A stretch of 64,000 nt of DNA from Sphingobium lactosutens. GTDB lineage: Bacteria > Pseudomonadota > Alphaproteobacteria > Sphingomonadales > Sphingomonadaceae. Each line of letters starts with the position of its first letter. Positions within the stretch are counted from its first letter, which is position 1. Where the stretch lies: positions 91,401 to 155,400 of the forward strand of contig NZ_QJQX01000073.1 of assembly GCF_013393185.1 (NCBI RefSeq). The letters run 5' to 3'. This document shows, piece by piece, positions 8,028 to 16,276 of the stretch. The translations under genes were made by a program, and so were the position numbers. The notes beneath the pieces are model-generated. The model saw only the letters and a program-made list of their open reading frames with translations. It did no database searches and was not told the origin of the DNA.

Positions 8028-8987
8028 TCAGGCGTCGACCAGCGCACCAATTTCCACATTGGCGAGGCCTTCCTCGCCGGTTTCCTCACATCTCACCCGA
8101 CACATATTCTCGACATTGAGATAGACTTTGGAGCCTGGCTTCTGCGAATGTAGCGGCAGGCGGGCAAAGGCATTGCCCACATCGGCGACAAGCGTGAATT
8201 TCTCACCGCTAAGCGTTGTCGCGCGATAGATCACCTTGTCGGGCATCCCGTCAGGGCCTTCACCGACATGCTCAACGTCCAAGGCCTTCATCACTTCATT
8301 GCCTTCCGGCCGCGCGATATAGCCTTCGGACGTTTGGCTTTCAGGGCGAATAACGTTGCGCACGCGGAACAGGTGGAAGCCCATCTCCTTGAAATTGAAA
8401 AAGGTCCAGTTATGACTGAGCGTCATCTGGTCGTTGCGCATGCCCCAGCTGTGGTCGCGGTAGCCCGAACCATCGACATCGATGGAGGTACCGGCCCACT
8501 CACCCGATTTGAAGGTGACGTTGCCCGTGGCATTCATGCACTGGCCCTGGTGACGGAAGGAGTTGCGCTCGAACGCGGTATTTTCCGACACCGAAAACCA
8601 ATCCGGATTGACGTCGGCACAAGCCTGGAAGTCAAACAGATGCATGCGCCGCGTGAAGTTGAGCACCGCAGAAACATTCTCATCCTCATATTCGACGCGG
8701 AATTCCGCTTGCGGCTTCAGGAAGTGCAGCGCGAGATTGCCGTAATGCAGTTCCTTCTGATGCTCGAAAGGCGACGGCATCGGCACTTCCTTGCCACTGA
8801 TCAGCTTCTTGCCCTTATGCAGAACGGTGAAGGACGCAAAAGCGCGCTCATGTGTAGGTTCTGCCGTGCAATGCGCCAGGCAGCAAATATCCCGTTCGGG
8901 ATCCATGAAAACCCAAAAATAATTTTCCTTCCAGCGCAGCCAGGCACGCGTTGGAACGGTATGAGGATAATCTTCGTGTAGCAGCAT
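8028..8987 (-). CDS. AttH/CrtC-like lipocalin-fold protein (copy B)
   Basis: 319 residues; the second of five paralogs. The signature is RDHSWG at residues 177-182. The N-terminus differs from copy A: it begins directly with HEDYPH...TRAWLRWKENYFWVFMDPE and lacks the Trp-Val-His-Pro segment. Mid-protein it has RRMHLFDF, then the FGFHLFRV-like segment (MGFHLFRVRN) that usually forms part of the second barrel. No signal peptide or membrane helix is visible, so it is presumably cytoplasmic. It is divergent from the MarR gene at 9136, with an operator-like site between them, so the regulator probably controls both. The catalytic role is not known; hydration of a double bond (CrtC-like) is one possibility. 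Confidence 0.85.
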   Translation of the reverse strand: MLLHEDYPHTVPTRAWLRWKENYFWVFMDPERDICCLAHCTAEPTHERAFASFTVLHKGKKLISGKEVPMPSPFEHQKELHYGNLALHFLKPQAEFRVEYEDENVSAVLNFTRRMHLFDFQACADVNPDWFSVSENTAFERNSFRHQGQCMNATGNVTFKSGEWAGTSIDVDGSGYRDHSWGMRNDQMTLSHNWTFFNFKEMGFHLFRVRNVIRPESQTSEGYIARPEGNEVMKALDVEHVGEGPDGMPDKVIYRATTLSGEKFTLVADVGNAFARLPLHSQKPGSKVYLNVENMCRVRCEETGEEGLANVEIGALVDA

Positions 8988-9027
8988 CTGCGCACTCCTG
9001 CAGGCAGCTAATCATACTTTGCTATAA

Positions 9028-9043
9028 GGTATGATAGCATATC
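9028..9043. promoter_or_regulatory. Operator-like site 4 (GGTATGATAGCATATC)
   Basis: Thirteen of 16 bases match the recurring palindrome. It lies 41 bp upstream of AttH-like copy B (minus strand) and 93 bp upstream of the MarR start. An ATCATA...TATGAT pair overlaps it. Confidence 0.6.
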
Positions 9044-9135
9044 ATTTACTGGCAACTGATTTTTTGCAAACCATGGAATTTTGCTTGTTTTTGTTTTACG
9101 GCAAGCATCTGCAAAACGCCATGGAGTGCCAAAGG

Positions 9136-9642
9136 GTGACTAAATCGACAAAGAAAACGGGAGTTAGCACGACCAGCGGGACGCCGCAGCGGCCCGTTGT
9201 CAAACCGTTTCGTTTCGGATTTCTTGTACATGACGTTTCGCGCATGCGGAACACTTTGTTCGACGAGGCCATGCGTCCCCATGGCGTGACCCGTTCGCAA
9301 TGGTCGGTACTGGCGAATTTGTCGCGCGCGGGGCGCGATGGGATGATGCAGGTCGATATTTCGCGGCTCATGGACGTCGGGAAGGTCACGATAGGCGGAT
9401 TGATCGACAGGCTGGAGTCCGCGGGTTATGTCGAACGCCGAATGGACACGGAAGATCGTCGAGCGCGGCGCGTCTTCATCACGGACAAAGGATTTGAGGT
9501 CATCACGCAGATGCAAAAGGCAGGCGCCAAGCTGAACCGATCCATTCTGGCAGGTGTTTCTCCAGAGCATCAACGGATCACGGAAGACGCACTCGCACAG
9601 GTGAAAGCGAATATCCGCAATCTTTTGAATGATGAAGATTAA
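9136..9642 (+). CDS. MarR-family transcriptional regulator (1)
   Basis: About 168 residues from the GTG at 9136; GGAG is nine bases upstream. The ATG at 9121 is an alternative, and an in-frame ATG at 9031 overlaps the operator-like site, so it is unlikely to be used. The family core is FRFGFLVHDVSRMRNTLFDEA, then the winged-helix segment GVTRSQWSVLANLSRAG...VDISRLMDVGKVTIGGLIDRLESAGYVERRMD and the beta wing TEDRRARRVFITDKG. MarR proteins repress divergent or own promoters and release DNA on binding aromatic or CoA ligands. Its divergent arrangement with an AttH-like gene and the dyad between them suggest local control. It may be the protein that reads the repeated operator, but that is a guess. 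A paralog is at 38013. Confidence 0.92.
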   Translation: MTKSTKKTGVSTTSGTPQRPVVKPFRFGFLVHDVSRMRNTLFDEAMRPHGVTRSQWSVLANLSRAGRDGMMQVDISRLMDVGKVTIGGLIDRLESAGYVERRMDTEDRRARRVFITDKGFEVITQMQKAGAKLNRSILAGVSPEHQRITEDALAQVKANIRNLLNDED

Positions 9643-9661
9643 GAGGACTGTCATCTCCCGC

Positions 9662-10354
9662 TCAGCCTTCCGCCGATAGCCCCTCCGCACTTTCAAGATA
9701 TCGTGCCAAGCGGGTGAGAAAGTCACCCGCGGGACCGCCGTCGATCACACGATGGTCCACGGTCAGCGACAGCCCCATTACCGGTCGGACGACCAGCGTC
9801 TCCCCGTCCTCGGCAACCCAAGGCTTTGGCGCGATCCGGCCAAGGCCGATGATCGTTTGCTGGGGATAGGTTAAAATCGGCGTAAAATGCTCGACGCGCG
9901 TTAGGCCAAGATTGGTCAGCGTCACGGTCGCGCCGGTCAGCTCCGCTATGGTCAGTTTGTTGATCTTTGCCCGAGCCAGCAGCTCCGCCCGGCGTTCGGC
10001 GATGTCGGGTACGGAAAGCCGTTCCACATTGAACACAGCAGGCGCCACTAGGGCGCCCGGCAAGGCAATGGCGCAGCCGATATGATATTCGTCATGCAAC
10101 TCGATGCCGGCCGGGGTCTCAACCCCGTTGAACACCGGAAAATGGGGAAGAACCCTGGAGACCGCCTTGGCAATCAGATCCTCATAGCCGACCTTGGCGC
10201 CAGCCGATTTCCAGGAACCGCGGGCGGCAACCAATGCGCTAACGTCGACATCGCAGAAGAAGCTGAGCTGCGCCGTCTTCTCCAGGCTTTCCATCATTTT
10301 CTGAGCGATGATGCCGCGGATGCCTGTGAGTTTAAGGATGTCGGTAACCGCCAC
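9662..10354 (-). CDS. Stand-alone 2-oxoacid dehydrogenase E2 catalytic domain (acyltransferase)
   Basis: 230 residues that correspond only to the catalytic domain of dihydrolipoyl acyltransferases. It has the helix-rich start TGIRGIIAQKMMESLEKTAQ, the VTLTNLG segment and the C-terminal active-site motif LTVDHRVIDGGPAGDFL with catalytic His (DHRVIDG, residues about 204-210). The lipoyl and E1/E3-binding domains of normal E2 subunits (400 or more residues) are absent, and no E1 or E3 gene is nearby. It therefore probably does not work in a classical complex. The fold is that of chloramphenicol acetyltransferase, so a CoA-dependent acyl transfer on a pathway intermediate is plausible (inference). 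The start is GTG with GGGAGCG upstream. It is divergent from a crotonase, with an operator-like site between them. Confidence 0.88.
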   Translation of the reverse strand: MAVTDILKLTGIRGIIAQKMMESLEKTAQLSFFCDVDVSALVAARGSWKSAGAKVGYEDLIAKAVSRVLPHFPVFNGVETPAGIELHDEYHIGCAIALPGALVAPAVFNVERLSVPDIAERRAELLARAKINKLTIAELTGATVTLTNLGLTRVEHFTPILTYPQQTIIGLGRIAPKPWVAEDGETLVVRPVMGLSLTVDHRVIDGGPAGDFLTRLARYLESAEGLSAEG

Positions 10355-10394
10355 GAATCGCTCCCAAAGCCGTAATTTTAATTTGCATATATAT

Positions 10395-10410
10395 AATATA
10401 GTAGCGTATC
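10395..10410. promoter_or_regulatory. Operator-like site 5 (AATATAGTAGCGTATC)
   Basis: Keeps the invariant TA (positions 3-4) and GC (positions 10-11) of the recurring site. It lies 41 bp from the E2-domain start and 63 bp from the crotonase start, so it could control both directions. Confidence 0.45.
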
Positions 10411-10472
10411 AATCCTTTGCTTGATCGAAGACATGGTGAACTTCGCGCAATTTGGGAATCAGCAGGTCAGTC

Positions 10473-11258
10473 ATGATAGAACAGGGCCACTTTTACGCGC
10501 TTGCCGTTGAAGACGGCATCGCAACCGTCACCATTGATCGCACCAACCGAATGAATTCGCTGCATCCTGCGTCCCATCATGAGTTGAATAGCCTGTTCGA
10601 CCGGTTGCCCACGATGACCGGAGTTCGGGTCGTGATCATAACGGGGGCCGGCGATCGCGCTTTCTGTTCCGGCTATGACCTGAAGGACAATCTGGAAACC
10701 GGCATCATGGAAGTCGGGCAGGCGGGCTTTGCCGGTTTCAACGGCCGCGCGACCTACCCGCTGCCAGTCATTGCCGCCGTCAACGGCATGGCGTTGGGCG
10801 GAGGCTTTGAACTCGCGCTGGCCTGCGATTTCATCATCGCCTCCACCAAAGCAACCTTTGGCCTGCCCGAACCCAAGGTCGGCTGGGCCGCAGCTGGTGG
10901 TGGCCTTCAGCGCCTGCCCCGCGCCGTGGGCATGAAACGAGCGATGGATATCATCCTCACCGCGCGGACCGTGAGCGCGCTGGAAGCCCTGAGCATCGGC
11001 CTGGCGAGCGAAGTCGTGCCGCCAGAGGAACTGATGCCGGCGGCGCGGCGCTGGGCGGAACAGATCGTCTCCTGCGCGCCGATCGCCATTCGCTGTTCAA
11101 AGGACATCGCCTATGGCTCGTTCGATCTGCCGGATCTCGCTTCCGCGCTCGACATTCGCCATTTCCCGACACTGCAAGAGGTGATGGACAGCAAGGACGC
11201 AGCGGAAGGCAAACGAGCCTTTGTCGAAAGGCGGCCGCCGCAATGGGCAGGGAAATAG
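10473..11258 (+). CDS. Enoyl-CoA hydratase/isomerase family protein (crotonase 2)
   Basis: 261 residues from the ATG at 10473 (AGCAGG upstream); an in-frame TTG lies seven codons earlier. Oxyanion-hole motifs are AGDRAFCSGYDL (59-70) and NGMALGGGFELALACDF (104-120), with Glu113 in the first catalytic position. The second catalytic Glu position, usually in a PGxGGxQ segment, reads GWAAAGGGLQRLPR without Glu, so only one acidic residue is visible. This favours isomerase, dehydratase-like or ligand-specific variants over a textbook hydratase. It leads a plus-strand run: epoxide-hydrolase-like (27 bp on), Gal80-like oxidoreductase, SDR and OYE, which may form one or two operons. Confidence 0.9.
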   Translation: MIEQGHFYALAVEDGIATVTIDRTNRMNSLHPASHHELNSLFDRLPTMTGVRVVIITGAGDRAFCSGYDLKDNLETGIMEVGQAGFAGFNGRATYPLPVIAAVNGMALGGGFELALACDFIIASTKATFGLPEPKVGWAAAGGGLQRLPRAVGMKRAMDIILTARTVSALEALSIGLASEVVPPEELMPAARRWAEQIVSCAPIAIRCSKDIAYGSFDLPDLASALDIRHFPTLQEVMDSKDAAEGKRAFVERRPPQWAGK

Positions 11259-11285
11259 GACGACAAAAGAAACGGGAGAAATCCA

Positions 11286-11666
11286 ATGATGACGAATCGC
11301 GATCGGGTTCTGGCCTTCATCGAGCTTTGGAGTCGCCGCGATCTGGACGCCATCGTGGCGGCGATGACGGACGATTGCTTCTACCATAATATCCCCTGGC
11401 CACCGCTGGTCGGACACGATGCGATCCGCGAGGGACTGGCGATGTTCGTTGGCGATGCCGAAGCGATCGACTGGCGCGTCCTGCATGTCGCCGAAACATC
11501 CGATGGCGCCGTGCTGACGGAGCGGCTGGATCGCTTTCTCATCGGGGGCCAATGGATCGAAATGCCGGTCATGGGCACATTTGAACTGCGCGACGGCCTG
11601 ATCGCCCGCTGGCGCGACTATTTCGATTCAGTCCAGTTCCAGCAAGCAATGGCCACGCTGGGATAA
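11286..11666 (+). CDS. Limonene-1,2-epoxide hydrolase-like NTF2-fold protein
   Basis: 126 residues with the cone-shaped NTF2/SnoaL fold. The limonene epoxide hydrolase catalytic set is recognisable: Arg80 and Asp82 in LTERLDRF, and Asp111 in WRDYFD, matching the Asp-Arg-Asp triad of the Rhodococcus enzyme. The PVMGTFE strand between them is also typical. Members open epoxides with water, or act as isomerases or hydratases in related clans. Two close relatives are in the window: 33138 and the frameshifted copy at 34943. It is closely spaced behind crotonase 2, which suggests co-transcription. An epoxide-forming step by one of the P450s would give it a substrate (inference). Confidence 0.85.
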   Translation: MMTNRDRVLAFIELWSRRDLDAIVAAMTDDCFYHNIPWPPLVGHDAIREGLAMFVGDAEAIDWRVLHVAETSDGAVLTERLDRFLIGGQWIEMPVMGTFELRDGLIARWRDYFDSVQFQQAMATLG

Positions 11667-11743
11667 GCAAGGCATTGCAGTCTTCGGACAAAGCATATAG
11701 TACGCTTACGGACCAACCGGTAGCGGACTAAGTGAGGGACCAT

Positions 11744-12832
11744 ATGACGATCGGCGTCGGTATCATCGGCGTAGCACCGGGGCGTAGTTGGGCGGCTTTG
11801 TCCCATATCCCCGCGCTCAGGGTACTACCTGATTACGAGATTCGCGCGCTCAGCACGACTCGACAGGAAAGTGCATCGGCCGCAGCCGCCGAATTCGGCG
11901 TGGCGAAGGCCTATGACAATCATCAAGCGCTGGTGAACGACCCGGACGTAGATCTGGTCGTCGTGACGGTCAAGGTTCCCCATCATCTGGAACTCGTCAC
12001 CGCCGCGATCGAGGCGGGGAAGCATGTCTATTGCGAATGGCCGTTGGGCAATGGCCTGGCCGAGGCCGAGCGCATGGCTGCGATCGCCCGCGAAAAGGGC
12101 GTGATCGGCGCCGTCGGCCTGCAGGCCTGCGCCGCCCCCAGCTTCAACTATGTGCGCGACCTGATCGCCGACGGCTATGTCGGTACGGTCCTGTCGACCA
12201 CGCTGGTCGGATCGGGCATGAACTGGGGCGCGTTCATCGACCAGCCCAACGCCTATACGGCGGACAAGGCCAACGGCGCGACCCTGCTGACGATCCCCTT
12301 TGGTCACACCATCGATGCGGTGGCGATGTGCCTGGGCGAATTCACATCGCTGACGGCCACGCTCGCCAACCGGCGCGACAGCTTCACCCTGGTTCCGGAG
12401 GGCAAGCAGATGCCAATGACGGCCGAGGATCAGATCATGGTGACGGGCACGCTGGAAGGCGGCGCTGTCGCCACCGTCCATTATCGCGGGGGTGCTTCGC
12501 GGGGGACCAATTTCCGTTGGGAAATCAACGGAACGCAAGGCGATATCGTCGCTACCGCCGATGCAGGCCATGCACAGATGTTCCCGCTGACCCTGTTCGG
12601 CGGTCGCGACGGCGATCAAGCCGTGGCCCCGCTGACGGTGCCCACTCAATATAAATGGACGCCGGACGTATCGCCCTTCGCGGAGAATGTAGCGCAGGCT
12701 TATGCTCGCCTGGCCAATGATCTGCGCGACGGCACATCGACATGCCCCACTTTCGAGCATGCGGTGAAGCGGCATCGCCTGATCGACGCCATTGAAAAGT
12801 CCGCAGCCAGCGGCACCCGCGTCACGGTCTAG
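11744..12832 (+). CDS. Gfo/Idh/MocA-family oxidoreductase, Gal80-like
   Basis: 362 residues from the ATG at 11744 (GAGGGA upstream). The N-terminal Rossmann domain starts TIGVGIIGVAPGRSWAALSHIPAL, and the C-terminal alpha/beta domain follows. The usual Glu-Lys-Pro motif, whose Lys is catalytic in most family members, reads CEWPLG (residues 97-102). The same Lys-to-Trp change is known from Gal80-type proteins, in which NAD(P) binding serves sensing rather than turnover. The protein may therefore be a dehydrogenase with altered chemistry or a non-catalytic dinucleotide sensor. It sits within the crotonase-SDR-OYE run. A weak operator-like sequence (AGTACGCTTACGGACC) lies 30 bp upstream. Confidence 0.85.
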   Translation: MTIGVGIIGVAPGRSWAALSHIPALRVLPDYEIRALSTTRQESASAAAAEFGVAKAYDNHQALVNDPDVDLVVVTVKVPHHLELVTAAIEAGKHVYCEWPLGNGLAEAERMAAIAREKGVIGAVGLQACAAPSFNYVRDLIADGYVGTVLSTTLVGSGMNWGAFIDQPNAYTADKANGATLLTIPFGHTIDAVAMCLGEFTSLTATLANRRDSFTLVPEGKQMPMTAEDQIMVTGTLEGGAVATVHYRGGASRGTNFRWEINGTQGDIVATADAGHAQMFPLTLFGGRDGDQAVAPLTVPTQYKWTPDVSPFAENVAQAYARLANDLRDGTSTCPTFEHAVKRHRLIDAIEKSAASGTRVTV

Positions 12833-12886
12833 TTGACCGGTAGCGCCTTATTATCCAAGTCAAACATCAAGAGCGAGGAATGAAAA

Positions 12887-13786
12887 ATGAGTTTTCTTGA
12901 AGGGAGGGTGGCCATCGTCACCGGCGGTGGTCGCGGCGTCGGCCGCACCTATGCGCTCAAGCTGGCCGAACATGGCGCCAAGGTCGTCGTCAACGACCTT
13001 GGCGGCGATGCATCCGGCGGCGGCGCCGATCTGACGCCCGCACAGGAAGTCGTCGAGGAAATCAAGTCGCGCGGCGGTGAGGCCATCGTGAATGGCGGCG
13101 ACGTTTCAAACTGGGAAAACGCCAAGGCCATGGTGGAGCAGGCCGTCGACACGTTCGGCCGCCTGGACATCCTCGTCAACAACGCCGGCATCCTGCGCGA
13201 CCGCATGCTGGTCAACATGACCGAGGAAGAATGGGACATCGTCGTCAAGGTGCATCTGAAGGGCACGTTCGCGCCGACCCATCATGCCGCCAACTACTGG
13301 CGCATGGAAAGCAAGGCCGGTCGCCAGCCTGACGCACGCGTCATCAACACGACGTCGCACTCGGCGCTCTATGCCAATATCGGCCAGGCCAATTATGCTG
13401 CGGCCAAGGGCGGCATCGCCAGCTTCAGTCAGGTCGCCGCACGCGAATTGCAGCGCATCGGCGTCACCGTGAACGCCATCGCGCCCCGCGCCGAGACCCG
13501 CATGACCGCTGGTCTGCGGGAATGGACCCCTGAGCAGCTGGAACGCCGCGATCCGGAATGGATCGCCGGTTTCGTCGCCTGGCTGGCCAGCGCGGAAGCC
13601 AGCAATGTCAGCGGCCGCGTATTCGAAGTGTGGGGCTACGGCATCACTGTCGCGGAAAGCTGGCAGCATGGCCCGAGCTGCGAAGCGTCGAAGGATCCCT
13701 CGGTTCTGGGTGAGCGCGTTGCCAAGATCCTGAAGTTCGCCCGCTCCAACGCCGGCATCAATCCGGGTGAATGGCTCGATCCCTGA
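12887..13786 (+). CDS. Short-chain dehydrogenase, 17beta-HSD4/MFE-like type
   Basis: 299 residues. The NAD(P) motif is TGGGRGVGR (residues 12-20), the structural motif is NNAG (98-101), and the catalytic set is Ser157, Tyr170 and Lys174. The VVNDLGGDASGGG stretch after the second strand is characteristic of the hydroxyacyl-CoA dehydrogenase domain of peroxisomal multifunctional enzyme type 2 (HSD17B4) and its bacterial relatives. A 3-hydroxyacyl-CoA or hydroxysteroid-like substrate is therefore likely. The stretched C-terminus (VWGYGITVAESW) is also typical. It lies between the Gal80-like gene and OYE 1, separated from the latter by a hairpin. Confidence 0.92.
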   Translation: MSFLEGRVAIVTGGGRGVGRTYALKLAEHGAKVVVNDLGGDASGGGADLTPAQEVVEEIKSRGGEAIVNGGDVSNWENAKAMVEQAVDTFGRLDILVNNAGILRDRMLVNMTEEEWDIVVKVHLKGTFAPTHHAANYWRMESKAGRQPDARVINTTSHSALYANIGQANYAAAKGGIASFSQVAARELQRIGVTVNAIAPRAETRMTAGLREWTPEQLERRDPEWIAGFVAWLASAEASNVSGRVFEVWGYGITVAESWQHGPSCEASKDPSVLGERVAKILKFARSNAGINPGEWLDP

Positions 13787-13803
13787 TCGAAGGCATCTGA
13801 TCG

Positions 13804-13840
13804 GATCAGGGGGCAGCGCTCAAGCGCTCCTCCCTTGATC
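13804..13840 (+). terminator. Imperfect hairpin between SDR and OYE
   Basis: A long imperfect stem from GATCAGGGGGCAGCGCT to its partner AGCGCTCCTCCCTTGATC, with a 2-nt loop and no clear T run. It may be a weak terminator or attenuator within the operon. Confidence 0.4.
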
Positions 13841-13904
13841 CTCATCCACAGCGCGATGGCACTCTGACCCGTGCTGCCGCCTTGTTTGTAGAAAGCCTCC
13901 TGTC

Positions 13905-15023
13905 ATGTCCGTTGATGCCCTGTTCGAGCCCCTGACCATCGGTACGCTCGAAGTTCCGAACCGGATCGTCATGGCGCCGTTGACGCGTGCGCGTGCCGAT
14001 GAAAATCATGTCCCCACCAGCCTGCAGGCGGAATATTACGCTCAGCGCGCCGACGCGGGACTGATTATTTCGGAAGCGACTGCCGTCGATCCGCTCGGCA
14101 TGGGCTGGTATCGCGCTCCTGGCATCTGGTCGGATGCGATGGTGCGCGGCTGGAAGGGCGTGAGCGACGCCGTCCATGATAAGGGCGGCCGTATCTATGC
14201 CCAGCTCTGGCACATGGGCCGCCTGGTCCTGCCCGATTATATCGGTGGCAAGCTTCCGATCGGCCCCTCCCCCATCGCCGGTGAAGGCGAAACCTTCGCC
14301 CCGCGCCCGGTGGACGACACCAGCCATTTCCTGCCGATGAAGCCATATGTCGTGCCGCGTGAAATGACGCAGGCCGACATCGATCAGGTGATTGAGGCTT
14401 ATCGCACTGGCGCACGCAATGCGAAGGCGGCCGGGTTCGACGGCGCGGAAATCCACGGTGCCAACGGCTATATCATCGACCAGTTCCTGCAATCCAAGAC
14501 CAATCAGCGCACCGATGGCTATGGCGGCAGCGTCGAAAATCGCGTCCGCTTCCTGAAGGAAATCATTGAGGTGGTGGTCGCCGAGATCGATCCCAGCCGC
14601 GTCGGATTGCGCGTCAGCCCCACCAGCGAACGCAAGGGCATGGGCGATGACAATCCGGCGGCGCTGACCGAAGCCATCGGCAAGCTGGCCCATCAATATG
14701 GCCTGGCCTATATCCATCTGATCGAGCCGATCGCCTCGGGCTTCATGGAAAAGCCCGACTATCCGGTCATGGACCATCTGCGCGCCGTGTTCAAAGGCAC
14801 GATCATCCAGAATGGCAGCTTCGATGCTAAAACGGCGGCCGACTATATCGCCAGCGGCAAGGCCGAGGCCATCTCCTTCGGCCGTCCCTACATCGCCAAT
14901 CCCGACCTCGTCACCCGCTTCCGGGACGGCAAGCCGCTCGCCCAGGCGAATTTCGACTATGCCTATGTGGGCGAGGCTACGGGCTATACCGATTATCCCA
15001 CCTACAAGGATGACCGGGGCTAA
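13905..15023 (+). CDS. Old yellow enzyme family NADH:flavin oxidoreductase (1)
   Basis: 372 residues and full length. This FMN TIM-barrel ene-reductase shows the substrate-anchoring pair His184 and Asn187 in EIHGANGYIIDQFL, the phosphate-binding SFGRPYIANPDL near the C-terminus, and FEPLTIG...NRIVMAPLTRAR at the start. It is of the NemA/classical type, which reduces activated C=C bonds of enones, nitroesters or quinones with NAD(P)H. In this cluster it could saturate an unsaturated ketone or CoA ester intermediate. It is the last gene of the plus-strand run, closed by a strong terminator. The second OYE at 38531 has His instead of Asn at the second anchor. Confidence 0.93.
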   Translation: MSVDALFEPLTIGTLEVPNRIVMAPLTRARADENHVPTSLQAEYYAQRADAGLIISEATAVDPLGMGWYRAPGIWSDAMVRGWKGVSDAVHDKGGRIYAQLWHMGRLVLPDYIGGKLPIGPSPIAGEGETFAPRPVDDTSHFLPMKPYVVPREMTQADIDQVIEAYRTGARNAKAAGFDGAEIHGANGYIIDQFLQSKTNQRTDGYGGSVENRVRFLKEIIEVVVAEIDPSRVGLRVSPTSERKGMGDDNPAALTEAIGKLAHQYGLAYIHLIEPIASGFMEKPDYPVMDHLRAVFKGTIIQNGSFDAKTAADYIASGKAEAISFGRPYIANPDLVTRFRDGKPLAQANFDYAYVGEATGYTDYPTYKDDRG

Positions 15024-15046
15024 GCTTTCCCATCAGCCGAATGAAG

Positions 15047-15074
15047 AAGAGGCAGGCTTTTCAGCCTGCCTCTT
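15047..15074 (+). terminator. Rho-independent terminator after OYE
   Basis: A 12-bp perfect stem (AAGAGGCAGGCT / AGCCTGCCTCTT) with loop TTTC and a following T tract. It could also serve the convergent kinase gene on the other strand. Confidence 0.9.
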
Positions 15075-15104
15075 TTTTGCCCTGCGAAAACGGATTGGGA
15101 CGCG

Positions 15105-16193
15105 TCAGACCCCGAGCAGGGCGAACGCGTCATGATCCAGCGCAGCGGTTGCCGCGCGGACAGCATTGGCCGTGTTGATCGCCTCAGGCTGCCAGATCCC
15201 GCTGTTGTTGAGCCAGGTCACGACCGGATAGAAAGTCGCGCACCGATAGATGAACCAGGCTTCCTCGAAGGAGGGCACGTCCTGCGCGCCATGAGCCGCC
15301 AGCCGCGTCAGATAATGCGACAGCAGCGCGCGCTCCCATTTCCGCCGGTCCGCCACATCGATGGTGCACAACATGAAATAGGAAATGCCGATCGGCCAAT
15401 GCTCCGGCCTGGCAACCCAGTCGATCAGGCCGGGCTTGCCCGACGCGGTGACATAGAGATTGCCAAGATGTTCATCGCCATGGACCACGACCATGGCCGT
15501 CTGCGGCAGCAACGCCCACAGGTTCGTCCAGGCCTGCCGCGCCTTGTCGAGGTCCTGGAAAGCATTGGGCAGCGCCCTGCCCCGCGGCAGGTCGACATAG
15601 GACTGCCAGTTTTCCTGCTGGAAGAAGGTCGGGAAATAGACGTCGTTGACCAGTCGCCGGTTTTCCCACGCCAGCGTGCCGGGCCCCATCACCCCGCCTT
15701 CCGCAAACATCGGGCTGTTCCAGCTGCTGGCGTGCATCTTCGCAAAGGCGTCCATGAACGCCATGGCCTGACCCAGGTCTAGCGTGTGGAAAGCGTGGAA
15801 GAATGTCGCGCCGCTGGGCGCCAGATCCTCCATTACTATGGCCGAGGCCTCCTCCTCCACCGAGATATGGTGCCAGTGAGGCCCCTCCGGCGCGGCGACC
15901 AGCGGGGCTATGTCGCGGATCGAGCGCAGCTCGTTCGCCATCGCCCATGCAGAACCCGTGGAGGGGTCATTTTCGCCGGGAAAGTTGCCCTTGACGATAA
16001 AGGTACGGGGGCGATCGTTCCCACCAGCCGCATAGTCGACCTCGATCCGGAACTTGTTGCGCTTGTAGCCGAAGATAGGCCCATGGCGGACCTGCGTCAC
16101 CTCGACATCAGGCCAGGTTCCACGCAACGCCTCCGTCATCCAGCGGGCGTTCACATCCTGATAACGCAGCGGTACGTTCATCCCTTCCGACAT
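15105..16193 (-). CDS. Kinase-fold phosphotransferase (APH/EcKinase-like) 1
   Basis: 362 residues. It shows the aminoglycoside-phosphotransferase/ecdysteroid-kinase fold: ATP-lobe Lys in FIVKGNFPGEN, hinge-like VMEDLAP (residues about 119-125), the catalytic loop VVHGDEHLGNLY (HGDxxxxN) and the metal-binding LIDW (Asp of the DFG equivalent). GGGAGAG precedes the ATG. Family members phosphorylate hydroxyl groups of small molecules, including steroids and 4-hydroxyacyl-CoAs, and antibiotic resistance is only one branch. No resistance context exists here. It is divergent from an alcohol dehydrogenase with an operator-like site between them, which supports a catabolic role. It is one of four such proteins in the window. 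Confidence 0.88.
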   Translation of the reverse strand: MSEGMNVPLRYQDVNARWMTEALRGTWPDVEVTQVRHGPIFGYKRNKFRIEVDYAAGGNDRPRTFIVKGNFPGENDPSTGSAWAMANELRSIRDIAPLVAAPEGPHWHHISVEEEASAIVMEDLAPSGATFFHAFHTLDLGQAMAFMDAFAKMHASSWNSPMFAEGGVMGPGTLAWENRRLVNDVYFPTFFQQENWQSYVDLPRGRALPNAFQDLDKARQAWTNLWALLPQTAMVVVHGDEHLGNLYVTASGKPGLIDWVARPEHWPIGISYFMLCTIDVADRRKWERALLSHYLTRLAAHGAQDVPSFEEAWFIYRCATFYPVVTWLNNSGIWQPEAINTANAVRAATAALDHDAFALLGV

Positions 16194-16235
16194 GCGTCTC
16201 TCCCTTTTTTGGCCATTGTCGAATCGTTCGCATAC

Positions 16236-16251
16236 CGTATGCTAGCATCCT
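16236..16251. promoter_or_regulatory. Operator-like site 6 (CGTATGCTAGCATCCT)
   Basis: Thirteen of 16 bases match GGTATGCTAGCATACC, with the whole core TATGCTAGCAT present. It lies between divergent starts, 43 bp from the kinase and 26 bp from the alcohol dehydrogenase. Confidence 0.6.
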
Positions 16252-16276
16252 AGAAAATCGCAAGGGATCGGAGCGG

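Noticed and set aside
11699..11714. Tenth operator-like site upstream of the Gal80-like gene (AGTACGCTTACGGACC)
   Set aside because: It lacks the invariant GC at positions 10-11 and has only about 10 of 16 matches, so it was left out of the site list.
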